Shown: piece after piece, positions 48,484-57,853 of the stretch | How positions within the stretch are numbered: position 1 is the stretch's first letter | Layout: each line of letters starts with the position of its first letter | Source of the DNA: Microbacter sp. GSS18 | GTDB lineage: Bacteria; Actinomycetota; Actinomycetes; Actinomycetales; Microbacteriaceae | Reading direction: 5' to 3' | Assembly: GCA_029319145.1 (NCBI GenBank) | Contig: CP119753.1 | Span: 1,860,001 to 1,924,000 of the forward strand | Length of the DNA: 64,000 nucleotides | The notes under the pieces: generated by a model | Seen by the model: the letters and a program-made list of their open reading frames with translations, nothing else | Told to the model about the DNA's origin: nothing | The model's database searches: none | Made by a program: the position numbers and the translations under genes

Positions 48484-50589
48484 ATGACAGGCTCAGCGAC
48501 CAGCCGGTCGCCGCACCCGAGCCCCGCGCCGGTCGCCCCCGGCGACGCGCGTGCCGGCGAGTCCGGGCGCCCGGGCGGCATGCGCGCCGACATCCAGGCG
48601 CTGCGCGCGGTGGCGGTCATGGCTGTCGTCCTCTACCACCTGTGGCCGGGCGCGCTCCCGGGCGGGTACGTCGGCGTCGACGTCTTCTTCGTCATCAGCG
48701 GGTTCCTCATCACCGACCACCTGATGCGACGTCAGGAGCGCACGGGTCGCATCTCGCTGGCGGGCTTCTGGTCGGCGCGGGCGCGCCGGCTGCTCCCTGC
48801 GGCGCTGACCGTGCTCCTCGCCTCCGTCGTGATGACCGTCACGCTCGCGCCGGCGACGCTGCAGGGCCAGTACCTGCGGTCCGTCATCGGCAGCGCGCTC
48901 TACATCGAGAACTGGCAGCTCGCGTTCGATGCGGTCGACTACCTCGGTCAGGAGAACGAGCCGCCGATCGCCCAGCACTACTGGTCGCTGTCGGTCGAGG
49001 AGCAGTTCTACCTCCTCTGGCCCCTCCTGATCATCGCGGCGGTGCTGCTGGCCGCCCGCCTCGGACTCCGCCCGCGGCGCGTGCTCGTCGCCGTGCTGTT
49101 CGCGGTGGCGGGCGTCTCGTTCGCGCTCAGCACGTGGACCAGCATCACGACACCGGGCATCGGCTACTTCGCGACCTACAGCCGCATGTGGGAGTTCGCC
49201 CTCGGGGCGTTCGTCTCGCTGGCGCCGGCATGGCGCGCGGGCGCTCCGGCGCGGGCGATCGTGTGGTTCGGCGGCTGGGTTGCGCTGGCCGTGTCACTGT
49301 TCGCGTTCGGGCCCGACACCGTGTTCCCCGGTCCGTCCGCCCTGCTCCCGACCGCTGCGACCGCGGCGCTCATCGCACTGGGCCCGCGCGGCCCGGTGCC
49401 CGCCCTGGACCGGGTCGTCGCGCTGCCGCCCGTCCAGTGGCTGGGCGATCACTCGTACGGCATCTATCTGTGGCACTGGCCCTTCGTGATCATGGCGCCC
49501 TGGGTGCTCGGGCATCCCACGGACCTGCTCTCGAACGTCGCCATCCTCGCGCTGTCCCTCGTCGCGGCCGCCGCCACCAAGAAGTGGATCGAGGATCCCG
49601 TGCGGTTCGGTGCAGCGGCGCGTCGATGGCGCCCGCGCCACGTCGGCGCGATGGTCGCCGCCGCGATGGCGTTCGTGGTCGTCGCCGCATCCATGCCCCT
49701 GGCCGCAGCATGGGCGACGGGGTCGCAGCAGAGCGAGCAGACCGTTGCCGCGCTGCCGGACCCGGCGAACTGCCTCGGCGCGAACGCGATGGCCGCGGCC
49801 GGCTGCGACGACGCACAGAGCGAGGTCACGTCGGCCGCCGATCTCGTGCCCGCCCTCGCGACGCTGTACGAGGACACCGGGGGCGCATACCGCTGCTACG
49901 ACCAGAAGCCCTCGCCGGATCCGACGACCTGCACGATCGGCTCGACCGGCCCCGACGCCGTGCGCGTGGCGCTCGTGGGCGATTCCCACGCCGCCATGCT
50001 GATTCCGGCTCTCGAGGTGATCGGAGAGCGCGACGACTGGAGCGTGGACGTGTACGTCGGACGCGGCTGCCGGTGGTACGCGGACGAGCCGGATGCCGAC
50101 TGCGCGGCGCGCCAGCAGGCGATCGACGCGCGCGTGCTCAGCGGCGACTACGACCTGCTCATCGAGACCGGCCGCAACTCCGCGGAGTACAGCCGCCAGG
50201 ACCAGGACGCCAAGGCCGCCGCCCTCGCCCAGCGGTGGGCGCAGGCGCAGCGCAACGGGACGGTGGTCGCCGCCGTCGCGGACAACCCCGAGGTCCCGCC
50301 GACGTCCTCCGAATGCCTCGCCACCACCGACGAGTTCGCGTTCGACACGTGCGCCTTCGTCCGGTCCGGCCGGACCATGGACGCCGACCCGCTCCGCGCG
50401 GCCGCGGCCGCGAGCGGCGCCGCGCTGGTGGACCTCACTGCCGAGTACTGTCGCGATCAGACGTGTCCGATGGTCGTCGGCGGTGTCGTGGTCTATCGCG
50501 ACGCCCACCACATCACCGCATCCTTCAGCCGCACGCTCGTGCCGGCGCTGTCCGGCGGGCTCACCGCCGCGCTGGGCACGGGCGACTGA
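48484..50589 (+). CDS. OafA/YrhL-type acyltransferase with SGNH domain
   Basis: A 701-residue fusion. Residues 35-390 are an acyltransferase-3 membrane domain with about ten helices (IQALRAVAVMAVVLYHLWPG with the catalytic His, GVDVFFVISGFLIT, RRLLPA, HYWSLSVEEQFYLLWP). Residues 480-701 form an SGNH hydrolase-like domain with VGDSHAAM as block I and DAHHIT carrying the Asp-His pair. Such proteins O-acetylate surface glycans: the membrane part brings acyl groups across and the SGNH part transfers them outside. I use ATG 48484 since 96 bases of extra frame upstream contain the promoter. It probably decorates the glycopolymer made here. Confidence 0.9.
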   Translation: MTGSATSRSPHPSPAPVAPGDARAGESGRPGGMRADIQALRAVAVMAVVLYHLWPGALPGGYVGVDVFFVISGFLITDHLMRRQERTGRISLAGFWSARARRLLPAALTVLLASVVMTVTLAPATLQGQYLRSVIGSALYIENWQLAFDAVDYLGQENEPPIAQHYWSLSVEEQFYLLWPLLIIAAVLLAARLGLRPRRVLVAVLFAVAGVSFALSTWTSITTPGIGYFATYSRMWEFALGAFVSLAPAWRAGAPARAIVWFGGWVALAVSLFAFGPDTVFPGPSALLPTAATAALIALGPRGPVPALDRVVALPPVQWLGDHSYGIYLWHWPFVIMAPWVLGHPTDLLSNVAILALSLVAAAATKKWIEDPVRFGAAARRWRPRHVGAMVAAAMAFVVVAASMPLAAAWATGSQQSEQTVAALPDPANCLGANAMAAAGCDDAQSEVTSAADLVPALATLYEDTGGAYRCYDQKPSPDPTTCTIGSTGPDAVRVALVGDSHAAMLIPALEVIGERDDWSVDVYVGRGCRWYADEPDADCAARQQAIDARVLSGDYDLLIETGRNSAEYSRQDQDAKAAALAQRWAQAQRNGTVVAAVADNPEVPPTSSECLATTDEFAFDTCAFVRSGRTMDADPLRAAAAASGAALVDLTAEYCRDQTCPMVVGGVVVYRDAHHITASFSRTLVPALSGGLTAALGTGD

Positions 50590-50616
50590 CGGCGCGAACG
50601 AGAACGGAGTACCACC

Positions 50617-51522
50617 ATGCCGCCCCGTGTGAGCATCATCACCCGAACCAAGGACCGTCCCGTGCTGCTCTCGAGAGCGCTCGAGAGCATCGCCGCGCAG
50701 GACTTCGACGACTGGGAGGTGCTGATCGTCAACGACGGAGGCGACCCGGCGGCCGTCGCCCGCTGCGTCGCCGCGCTCACCGACGAGCAGCGCGCCCGCG
50801 TGCGGCAGTTCGACAACCCGGCGCCGACCGGCCGCTGGCCCGCCGCGAACCAGGGCGTGCGGGAGGCGACCGGCGAGTACCTCATCCTCCACGACGACGA
50901 CGACCGGTGGAGCCCGGCGTTCCTCTCCCGCGCGGTCGCCTACCTCGACGCCGATCCGGAGCGCGACGGCGTCGTCGCCCGCACCACGATCATCTGGGAG
51001 CGTCCGGCCGGCGAGGGATACGAGACGTTCGCGACCGAGCAGTTCGTCCCGGAGTCGGTCGCGCCGCTGCTGATGGACCAGATGCGGTTCAACCACTTCG
51101 TCCCCATCGCCTTCCTGTACCGCCGACGCCTCCATGACGAGATCGGCCTGTACGACGACCGCCACCCGGTGGTGGCGGACTGGCAGTTCAACACGAAGGT
51201 GCTCCTGCGCGGGCCCCTCGAGTATCTGGACGACGAGCCGCTCGTCTTCTGGCATCAGCGCCCGTCCGCCCAGGGCACCGCGGGCAACAGCGTCATCGCC
51301 GAGAGCGACGCCCACGCCCGGTTCGACGCGCTGCTGCGCGACGAGGCGTTCCGGCGCCTGGTCGACGCCGACGGCTCCGGCATGGCCCTGTACTTCGAGC
51401 GGCGCCTCGCCGAGCTCGAGCGCTCGATCGTGTCGCGCCTCGAATCCCGCCATCTGCTGTACCGGGCCGCACGGGCCGTGGTGCTGAGATTCCGTGCCCT
51501 CCGCGGCACGGCCCGACGTTAG
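50617..51522 (+). CDS. GT2 glycosyltransferase
   Basis: A 301-residue GT2 enzyme: VSIITRTKDRPVLLSRALES opening, a VLIVNDGGD nucleotide strand, the metal site LILHDDDDRWSP and an acceptor region with HPVVADWQFNTKVLL. An inverting transfer from a nucleotide sugar in the cytosol is expected. A GGAG site lies ten bases before ATG 50617. It follows the acyltransferase after 27 bases and is nine bases before the next transferase, so the three are probably one operon. Sugar unknown. Confidence 0.85.
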   Translation: MPPRVSIITRTKDRPVLLSRALESIAAQDFDDWEVLIVNDGGDPAAVARCVAALTDEQRARVRQFDNPAPTGRWPAANQGVREATGEYLILHDDDDRWSPAFLSRAVAYLDADPERDGVVARTTIIWERPAGEGYETFATEQFVPESVAPLLMDQMRFNHFVPIAFLYRRRLHDEIGLYDDRHPVVADWQFNTKVLLRGPLEYLDDEPLVFWHQRPSAQGTAGNSVIAESDAHARFDALLRDEAFRRLVDADGSGMALYFERRLAELERSIVSRLESRHLLYRAARAVVLRFRALRGTARR

Positions 51523-51531
51523 GAGACGGCC

Positions 51532-52611
51532 GTGCGACATGGCCCCCGGCTGCAGATCTTCCCCTCGTGGCGCGACAACCCGTACCTGGTGATGCTGGGC
51601 CTCGCGCCGCGCGCCGCCGGCTACGAGGTGCTCCCGTCCGTGTCGTACAACGACCTCACGGGCACCATGCGGCGGCTGGGCGCCGGGGACATCCTGCACA
51701 TCCACTGGACGTCCCCGATCCTCCAGAACGCCCCGACGCGCAACCGGGCCAAGCGCCGGCTGTCGCGCCTCGCCCCGCAGCTCCGTCGCCTCCGCTCGCG
51801 CGGCGTGAGCCTGATCTGGACCATCCACAACCGGCTCCCCCACGAGCTGCGGTACCGCGACGAGGAGATCGCGCTCTATCGGCTGCTCGCCGAGTGCGCC
51901 GACCGCGTGCACATCATGGCCCCGAGCACTCCCGAGCTGCTGGCCGACACGTGCGTGCTGCCCCCCGAGCGGACCGTGATCATCCCCCACCCCAGCTATT
52001 CGGGCATCTACGACACCGGGATCACGCGCGCGGAGGCCCGCGAGAGCTTCGATCTGAACGACGGTGATCGCGCCGTGCTGTTCCTCGGCCAGATCCGCCC
52101 CTACAAGGGCGTGGGGAGCCTCGTCGAGGCCGTGGATCGTGCCGGACGCGACCGCGACGACCTCGTGCTCATGCTCGGCGGCGTCGCCAAGGAGGGGAGC
52201 GAGAAGGGCATCGGCGAGCTGGTCCCGGCGTCGGTGCGTGCACGCACGCTGTTCGACTTCATCCCGGATGCCGACATCGCGCGCTGGTACACCGCGGCCG
52301 ACCTCACGGTGCTGCCCTACCGGGCCGTGCTCAACTCCGGCAGCGTCCACCTCGCCGCCACGTTCCGGCTCCCGGTCGTGGTCCCCGACGAGCCGCACCT
52401 GCGGGCCCAGTTCGGCGGCGAGCCGTGGGTGGCGTTCTTCGATCCCGAGCGCCCGGCCGAATCGATCGCCGAGCTGCTGTCGGACGACGACCTGTTCGCG
52501 GATGTCGGCCCCGAGAGCTTCGAGCCGTTCCTGGGCGACATCTCGCCGTGGCGGGTCTCGCTGGCGTATTCAGCGCTTCTTGCGGAACTGAGCGCGCAGG
52601 CGACCCAGTAG
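51532..52611 (+). CDS. GT-B glycosyltransferase
   Basis: A 359-residue GT-B protein. N-terminal strands LQIFPSWRDNPYLVMLGLA and ILHIHWTSPILQNAP, then TIHNRLPHE, and a C-terminal donor domain with VLFLGQIRPYKGVGSLVEA and VLPYRAVLNSGSVHLAATF in place of the E-X7-E motif. This pattern resembles beta-1,4-mannosyl- or glucuronosyl-type GT4 relatives, but the donor cannot be told. The start GTG 51532 has an AGGAGA site. Its last 42 bases overlap the end of the convergent gene on the other strand. Confidence 0.8.
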   Translation: MRHGPRLQIFPSWRDNPYLVMLGLAPRAAGYEVLPSVSYNDLTGTMRRLGAGDILHIHWTSPILQNAPTRNRAKRRLSRLAPQLRRLRSRGVSLIWTIHNRLPHELRYRDEEIALYRLLAECADRVHIMAPSTPELLADTCVLPPERTVIIPHPSYSGIYDTGITRAEARESFDLNDGDRAVLFLGQIRPYKGVGSLVEAVDRAGRDRDDLVLMLGGVAKEGSEKGIGELVPASVRARTLFDFIPDADIARWYTAADLTVLPYRAVLNSGSVHLAATFRLPVVVPDEPHLRAQFGGEPWVAFFDPERPAESIAELLSDDDLFADVGPESFEPFLGDISPWRVSLAYSALLAELSAQATQ

Positions 52612-54345
52612 GCGGCGGGCGCGGGGCTCGATCACGATGCGGGCGCCGCGCAGCAGCCAGTGCCGGCGACGCGTCGCCCAGCTCGTCGCCCCCCAGCGAT
52701 CCACCAGGACCGAGTCGTATCCCTCTTGATCGGCGACGGGCGCATCGGAGTCGAGCGCGATCGTCGACCCGTCGGTATGGCGCATGGCGACATGGGCGTG
52801 GCCGTACAGCGGCACCGACCGGGCGGCGAACGTCGCCTCCCATCGCCACGCCGCGCCGTCGGCGTTCCACCGCAGCCGTCGGGGCCGCACGAGGCGCGGA
52901 CGACCGTGACGATCGGCGACGAGCAGAACGGGCGCCGTCTCCGGGGACGGCTCGGCCGAAGATCCCCGCACGTGCAGCACGCGGCCGCCGCGCATCTGCG
53001 TGATGCGGGCCGCGTCGTCGTCGCGACCGGACTCGACGGCGTCCGGCGTCGCGAGCGGGTGCCTCATCAGCTCCGGCACGCTCGCGGCGACGAGCTGGGG
53101 ATCCAGGCGCAGCGCCGATTCGCGCAGCGCGTCCCACGCGTCGAACCACTCGGGGTCTCCGGGATCCCGGCTCGCGAGCACGTGGCGGATGCCGTCGCGA
53201 AGCGTCCGGTCGTCCAGCTCATGCGCCGCCGAGGCGTCGAGGACCCCGTCGATCACGTCGGTCCACAGCACCGCCGCCTCACGAGCGGAGCCGGCGGCCT
53301 CGATCGCGAGCAGTGCCGCCCCGCGGGCACCACGGACATCGCCGCGGGCGATCAGCAGGAAGGTGATGCGCTTGAGGGACTCGATCGGGGGCATCGCGCC
53401 GGTCAGGCCGGTGAGCTCGCCCAGCACGCCGAGCACCTCGGAGTCCGCCGGCTCGCTGCGGTCTCGGGCGGCGAGGTACTTCGACAGCGCGGCGAATCCG
53501 TCACGGTCGTAGATGAGTGCGGCGTACACGCGACGCAGGGCGTGATCGTCCGCTTCGTCGACCATGCGCGCGCACTCGAGCTCCTGCGTCAGGTAGCTCA
53601 GGATCGACGTGCTCGATCCTGCGCGCGACGTCATCGACGATCCGCCCGGACGCTCGCGGTAGAGGTAGACCACATCCGGGATGACGTCGACGGCCGGAGC
53701 GCGAAGGTAGGAGCGCACCATCGGCACGATGTCGTTGGAGCGGGGCGCATCGGGGAACGTGATCCCCTCGCGGTCCCAGAACTCGCGCCGGAAGGTCTTG
53801 TTCCAGCACGGCCGGCTCATCAGGAGCGTGGGCTCGTCGAGGACGCGCAGGCGGCTGCCGTGCCGCGAGAACCCGGCCATGCTCGCCGTCGGATGCCATG
53901 CCCGCGCGGACGAGAACTTCCAGTAGTCCCCGATCGCGATGTCCGATCCGCTGGCCTCGAGGCTGTCGACCATCGCCCGGTACGCGCCGTCGGGCACCAG
54001 GTCGTCGCCGTCGCTGAAGACCAGATAGCGTCCGCGCGCGTGCTCGATTCCGAGGTTGCGCGCGCTGCCTCCCCCGCGCGCAGTCGCGCGGATGAGCCGG
54101 ATGCGATCGTCGGCCGCGGCCGCCGCCGCGACGATGTCGACCGTGCCGTCGTCGGAGTGGTCGTCGACGACGATGATCTCCATCCGCTCGACATCCTGCC
54201 GCAGGATCGAGAAGAGCGTCTCATCGAGCCATGGCGCGACGTTGTGCGTCGGAACGACGACGGAGAGCAGCGGGCGATCGCCGCCGTCGGGCCCGTCCGG
54301 CGACAGGTCCGCGGCGACGACGGCGGCGCGCTCAGCGCTTGTCAA
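52570..54345 (-). CDS. GT2 glycosyltransferase with long C-terminal domain
   Basis: A 591-residue protein of the CDP-glycerol/teichoic-acid-associated GT2 type. Residues 25-260 are the catalytic domain (LSVVVPTHNVAPWLDE, VVDDHSDDGT, VFSDGDDLVPDG metal site, and SRPCWNKTFRREF typical of TagE/TarS-like wall glycosylation enzymes). The remaining 330 residues are a helical stretch, then a beta-rich terminal module similar to those found on teichoic-acid glycosyltransferases. The start is a TTG at 54345, overlapping the TagH-like stop by 14 bases; no ATG or GTG lies nearby. It is probably co-translated with the exporter genes and may glycosylate the exported polymer. Confidence 0.78.
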   Translation of the reverse strand: MTSAERAAVVAADLSPDGPDGGDRPLLSVVVPTHNVAPWLDETLFSILRQDVERMEIIVVDDHSDDGTVDIVAAAAAADDRIRLIRATARGGGSARNLGIEHARGRYLVFSDGDDLVPDGAYRAMVDSLEASGSDIAIGDYWKFSSARAWHPTASMAGFSRHGSRLRVLDEPTLLMSRPCWNKTFRREFWDREGITFPDAPRSNDIVPMVRSYLRAPAVDVIPDVVYLYRERPGGSSMTSRAGSSTSILSYLTQELECARMVDEADDHALRRVYAALIYDRDGFAALSKYLAARDRSEPADSEVLGVLGELTGLTGAMPPIESLKRITFLLIARGDVRGARGAALLAIEAAGSAREAAVLWTDVIDGVLDASAAHELDDRTLRDGIRHVLASRDPGDPEWFDAWDALRESALRLDPQLVAASVPELMRHPLATPDAVESGRDDDAARITQMRGGRVLHVRGSSAEPSPETAPVLLVADRHGRPRLVRPRRLRWNADGAAWRWEATFAARSVPLYGHAHVAMRHTDGSTIALDSDAPVADQEGYDSVLVDRWGATSWATRRRHWLLRGARIVIEPRARRLLGRLRAQFRKKR

Positions 54346-55084
54346 GGTATCCGACCGCCGTCTCGATGTCGCCGTCGAAGACCTTCTTGCCCTTGCTGAT
54401 CACGATCCCCCGGGAGCACAGCTCACGCACAGTGCCCGCGTTGTGGCTGACGACGAGCATGGTCTTGCCCTGCGCGGTGAGCTCCTTGATCTTCGCGTTG
54501 CACTTCGCACGGAAGGGCGCGTCACCGACCGACAGCACCTCGTCCACCAGCAGGATGTCCAGGTCGACGTGGATCGCCACGGCGAAGGCGAGCCGCATGA
54601 ACATGCCCGAGGAGTAGTGCTTGACCTCCTGGTCGATGAAGTCGCCGATCTCGGAGAAGGCGACGATGTCGTCGAAGCGCTCGTCGATCTGCTTCTTGCC
54701 CATCCCCAGGATCGCGGCGTTGAGGTAGACGTTCTCGCGCCCCGACAGATCGGGGTGGAATCCGGCCCCGACCTCGATGAGACCGGCGACGCGTCCACGC
54801 GTGAGGACCTGCCCGCTGTCGGGCCGCATCACACCGGCGATGAGCTTGAGCGTGGTCGACTTGCCCGAGCCGTTGAGGCCGAGGACGGCGACGGACTCGC
54901 CCTCACCGACCTGGAACGACACGTCGTCGAGGGCGTTGAAGACGTCGGCGCGGACCTTCTTGCCCTTGATCCAGCCGACGAAGGCCTCTTTGAACGAATG
55001 CGTGTTCCGGCGCAGGAAGCGCTTGGACACGTGGTCGATGACGATGCACGGCTTGGCGGCCGTTTCGGTGAGTGCCTGGGACAT
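54332..55084 (-). CDS. ABC transporter ATPase for teichoic-acid-type export (TagH-like)
   Basis: A 250-residue ABC ATPase. It begins with IVIDHVSKRFLRRNTHSFKE, then Walker A GLNGSGKST, EVGAGFHPDLSGRENVYLN (the Q-loop region of TagH/Wzt proteins), signature HYSSGMFMRLAFAVA and Walker B ILLVDEVLSVGD. As with the first exporter, no carbohydrate-binding domain follows. The ATG overlaps the permease stop (ATGA). It is clearly diverged from the ATPase at 41.4 kb, so the locus has two separate export systems. Confidence 0.9.
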   Translation of the reverse strand: MSQALTETAAKPCIVIDHVSKRFLRRNTHSFKEAFVGWIKGKKVRADVFNALDDVSFQVGEGESVAVLGLNGSGKSTTLKLIAGVMRPDSGQVLTRGRVAGLIEVGAGFHPDLSGRENVYLNAAILGMGKKQIDERFDDIVAFSEIGDFIDQEVKHYSSGMFMRLAFAVAIHVDLDILLVDEVLSVGDAPFRAKCNAKIKELTAQGKTMLVVSHNAGTVRELCSRGIVISKGKKVFDGDIETAVGYLDKR

Positions 55085-55944
55085 CAGAGATCCTGCGCAA
55101 ACGTTCGTTCGAATCGGCTGAAGGTGATCTGGCCGATGACCAGCATCACCAGGGCGACGGCCACCGCGACCGCGGCCGCCATCGGGAAGATGTCGGCGAA
55201 GACGTAGGGCTCGCCGGTTGTGCCCGCCCAGAATCCGGCGTGCGCCAGCTCGACGGCGACCGTGATCGGGTTGCTCATGTAGAGGAAGAACAGCCACTGG
55301 TGGTTCTGCAGGGCGGCGTCGATCAGCGCCCACGTGTACAGGACGGGCGAGGTCCAGGTGGAGAACATCTTGATGAGGTCGACGAAGTTCTGCGCGTCGC
55401 GGAACCGCACGTTGAGACCGGCGAAGAACAGCCCGAGCCCGAGCGCGAACGTGACGACGAGGAGGATCCCCGCCAGAGCGCCCAGCAGCGCCAGCAGCGA
55501 TGGCGTCCACCCCACGAGGAGGCACACGACGAGGAGGATCGCGAGCTGCGGCAGGAAGTGGATCATCGCCACGATGATCGCGGCGATCGGGAAGAGCTCC
55601 CGCGGGAGGTAGATCTTCTTCACGAGCGCCTTGTTGCCGACGATCGAGCTGGTCGCGTTCCCGAACGCCTCGTTGAAGAGATTCACCATGACGATGCCCG
55701 AGAACAGGTAGATCGCGAAGTTCGGCACGTCCCGGTGGAACTGCAGGACGATGCCCATCACGAAGTAGTAGATGAGGAACTGGGCGCCGGGCTTGACGTA
55801 GGACCACACCCACCCGAGGACGGAGTTGCGGTAGCGCGTGGCCGTTCCCTTGCGCACCAGCAGGCGCAGGAGATACGTCCACCGCGCGACGTCGAGGATG
55901 CCGCGCCCGCGGCCGGGGACGTCGAATGCAGACGTGTCGATCAT
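55084..55944 (-). CDS. ABC transporter permease for teichoic-acid-type export (TagG-like)
   Basis: A 286-residue ABC-2 permease with six membrane segments, the cytosolic RRYRNSVLGWVW-like start (VRKGTATRYRNSVLGWVWSY) and the late FSTWTSPVLYTWALID and NPITVAVELAH motifs of TagG/Wzm proteins. It pairs with the downstream ATPase to move a lipid-linked glycopolymer outward. I use ATG 55944; a TTG at 55959 would add five residues and has no better ribosome site. An 82-base gap with no obvious promoter separates it from the glycosyltransferase upstream, so the operon may begin at 59.5 kb. Confidence 0.88.
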   Translation of the reverse strand: MIDTSAFDVPGRGRGILDVARWTYLLRLLVRKGTATRYRNSVLGWVWSYVKPGAQFLIYYFVMGIVLQFHRDVPNFAIYLFSGIVMVNLFNEAFGNATSSIVGNKALVKKIYLPRELFPIAAIIVAMIHFLPQLAILLVVCLLVGWTPSLLALLGALAGILLVVTFALGLGLFFAGLNVRFRDAQNFVDLIKMFSTWTSPVLYTWALIDAALQNHQWLFFLYMSNPITVAVELAHAGFWAGTTGEPYVFADIFPMAAAVAVAVALVMLVIGQITFSRFERTFAQDL

Positions 55945-56026
55945 GGATCCAACGGACAAGGGGACTGCTTTCTCGGGAGGGTGGTGAACCGGACCATTCT
56001 ATTCAGGCGAACTCGATGACTCCTGA

Positions 56027-57844
56027 TCAAGGCCGGTGGCCGGTCTCGGCGCCGAGCACCTCCGGCCGGACGAGGCCGCGCCACTGCTCGAACGAGTTCT
56101 CGAGCAGCAGCGATTCCGAGCGCACCCACGTGTGCCCGTCGTCGTGACGGATGTACAGGTAGCCGAGCCCGTGCGTGCGGTATCCGATTCCGCCGGAGCG
56201 GAACGCGTCCAGGAGCACCGAACGGTCTGTGGAGTGCCGGGTCGGCCGCCAGCCGCCCATCGAGTCCAGCACGGCGCGGGGCAGCATCATGGCCCCGCCC
56301 GCGAGCTGTCGGTGATAGCGCTCCGTGGCGAACGTGCGGTGCACGGTCTGGTGGATCCGCTCGAAGTAGAGGTACTCCGTCGTCTTGCCGACCAGATCGG
56401 CGCCGGAGTAGAGGTAGGCAAGCACGAGATCCCACAGGACGTTCGGCGAGTACCAGTCGTCGTCGTCGACCTTCATGACGAGATCGCCGGACGAGGCGCG
56501 CACGGCGTCCGCGAGCACGCTGCCGAAGGGCTGGGAGGCGGGCCGCTCGAGCACGCGCACGAGTCCGGTGTCGACGAACCGGTCGAAGTCGCGCGCCACC
56601 TCCGGGTCGCAGCCGTGCAGCGCGAGCACGATCTCGAAGTCGGGGTACGTCTGCGCGAGCAGCAGCGCGAGGACGTCGCTCACGCGATGCGGTCGCACGG
56701 TCGACAGCACGACGCTCACGCGGGGAAGCGATCGGCCGGCCGTCCCGGCGGCCACCTGTTCGGCGAGGTGCAGGTATCCGGCGTGGGAGCGCATGGCGAC
56801 GCGCCGCTGCGCGACCGAGCGCTGTTCGCGCGCGAGTCCGACGGCGCGGGCGTACGGAAGACGCATCAGCTCCACCAGCCGCGGGTGCAGCTGCGTGAGC
56901 TCGGCGGCGGCGACCTCGGGCAGGTCGTGCAGGATCGTCCCCGTGGCGGCGACCTCGGCGAGGCGGGCGTCGATGTGGGCGGCGACGGCCTGATCGATCA
57001 CCAGGTCCTCGAGCGAGATCGCCTCGACGTCCGTCAGCTCGCGGACCACCGCGCGCGGCACGGGTGCGCCGACAGCCATGCGGACCTCGCGCTCGGCGGG
57101 CTCGTCGGTGACCCGCAGGACCAGCTCACCGCCGTCGGATTGGAGGGACGCGGACTTCGTCTCGGGTTCGTACTGCTGGATGCGGCCGATCGGGTTGTGG
57201 ACAGACAGATCCACAAGAGGAATCTCGTCTCGCGCGACCGAGCGGGCGCGCTCGTGGCTGGGCGTGAGCGCGCGTGCGACACCGATCACGGACAGCATCT
57301 CGTCGGGATCCGTCTCCCGGTGACCGTCGGCCACGACGACGTCTGCCGAGGCCAACCCCACACCGGCCAGCACTCTGGGGGGAGCTGCGCTGTGTTCAGC
57401 CGCATGCCGACCGAGCAGGCGCACCGCGTCGTCGCCGATCTCCTCGTCGAAGGCGATGCGGGGGAAGCCCGCCCCCATCAGGCGGGTCGTCGGCGTGAAC
57501 GCGCCGATGAGGCGGCGGACGATGTCGGCCACCTCGAACTCCTTGTCGAAGCGGATCCGCGCGGTCGCCGTGCGGCCGGGACGGTCATAGCGTATCTCGA
57601 AGGAATCCGCGTCGGCGAGCCGGGCCTGGCCGCGCCATCCGGTCACTGGCGGCAGCCACTCGTGCACCACCAGCGTCAGGTCCCTGGTGCGCCGCGGCGG
57701 GCGCCGGTTGATCGTCAGGGCGCGCAACAGCGAAGGATCCGCGACCGTGATCTCGAGCGGGCGTCCGCGGACGCCTCGCGCGGTGAGCGCGCTCCGCGCG
57801 TCGGCGACATCGTCGACGGTGAGTCGAATGCTGAAAAGACCCAA
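56027..57844 (-). CDS. GT2 glycosyltransferase with large N-terminal domain
   Basis: A 605-residue protein. The GT2 domain is C-terminal (about residues 375-600): VSVVLSTVRPHRVSDVLALL, an AQTYPDFEIVLALHG strand, the metal site VMKVDDDDWYSPN and an acceptor loop with GGAMMLPRAVLDSMGGWRP. The first 370 residues are soluble, mixed alpha/beta and unassigned; only scattered relatives in Microbacteriaceae come to mind. GTG 57850 sits directly against GAGGA, while TTG 57844 has it six bases upstream, so I use the TTG. It lies nine bases after the next glycosyltransferase gene and probably shares its transcript. Confidence 0.78.
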   Translation of the reverse strand: MGLFSIRLTVDDVADARSALTARGVRGRPLEITVADPSLLRALTINRRPPRRTRDLTLVVHEWLPPVTGWRGQARLADADSFEIRYDRPGRTATARIRFDKEFEVADIVRRLIGAFTPTTRLMGAGFPRIAFDEEIGDDAVRLLGRHAAEHSAAPPRVLAGVGLASADVVVADGHRETDPDEMLSVIGVARALTPSHERARSVARDEIPLVDLSVHNPIGRIQQYEPETKSASLQSDGGELVLRVTDEPAEREVRMAVGAPVPRAVVRELTDVEAISLEDLVIDQAVAAHIDARLAEVAATGTILHDLPEVAAAELTQLHPRLVELMRLPYARAVGLAREQRSVAQRRVAMRSHAGYLHLAEQVAAGTAGRSLPRVSVVLSTVRPHRVSDVLALLLAQTYPDFEIVLALHGCDPEVARDFDRFVDTGLVRVLERPASQPFGSVLADAVRASSGDLVMKVDDDDWYSPNVLWDLVLAYLYSGADLVGKTTEYLYFERIHQTVHRTFATERYHRQLAGGAMMLPRAVLDSMGGWRPTRHSTDRSVLLDAFRSGGIGYRTHGLGYLYIRHDDGHTWVRSESLLLENSFEQWRGLVRPEVLGAETGHRP

Positions 57845-57853
57845 TAGCACTCC

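Noticed and set aside
49294..52398. 1034-codon minus-strand open frame
   Set aside because: Antisense of the acyltransferase and two glycosyltransferases; composition is typical of a GC-rich shadow frame and no domain is visible.
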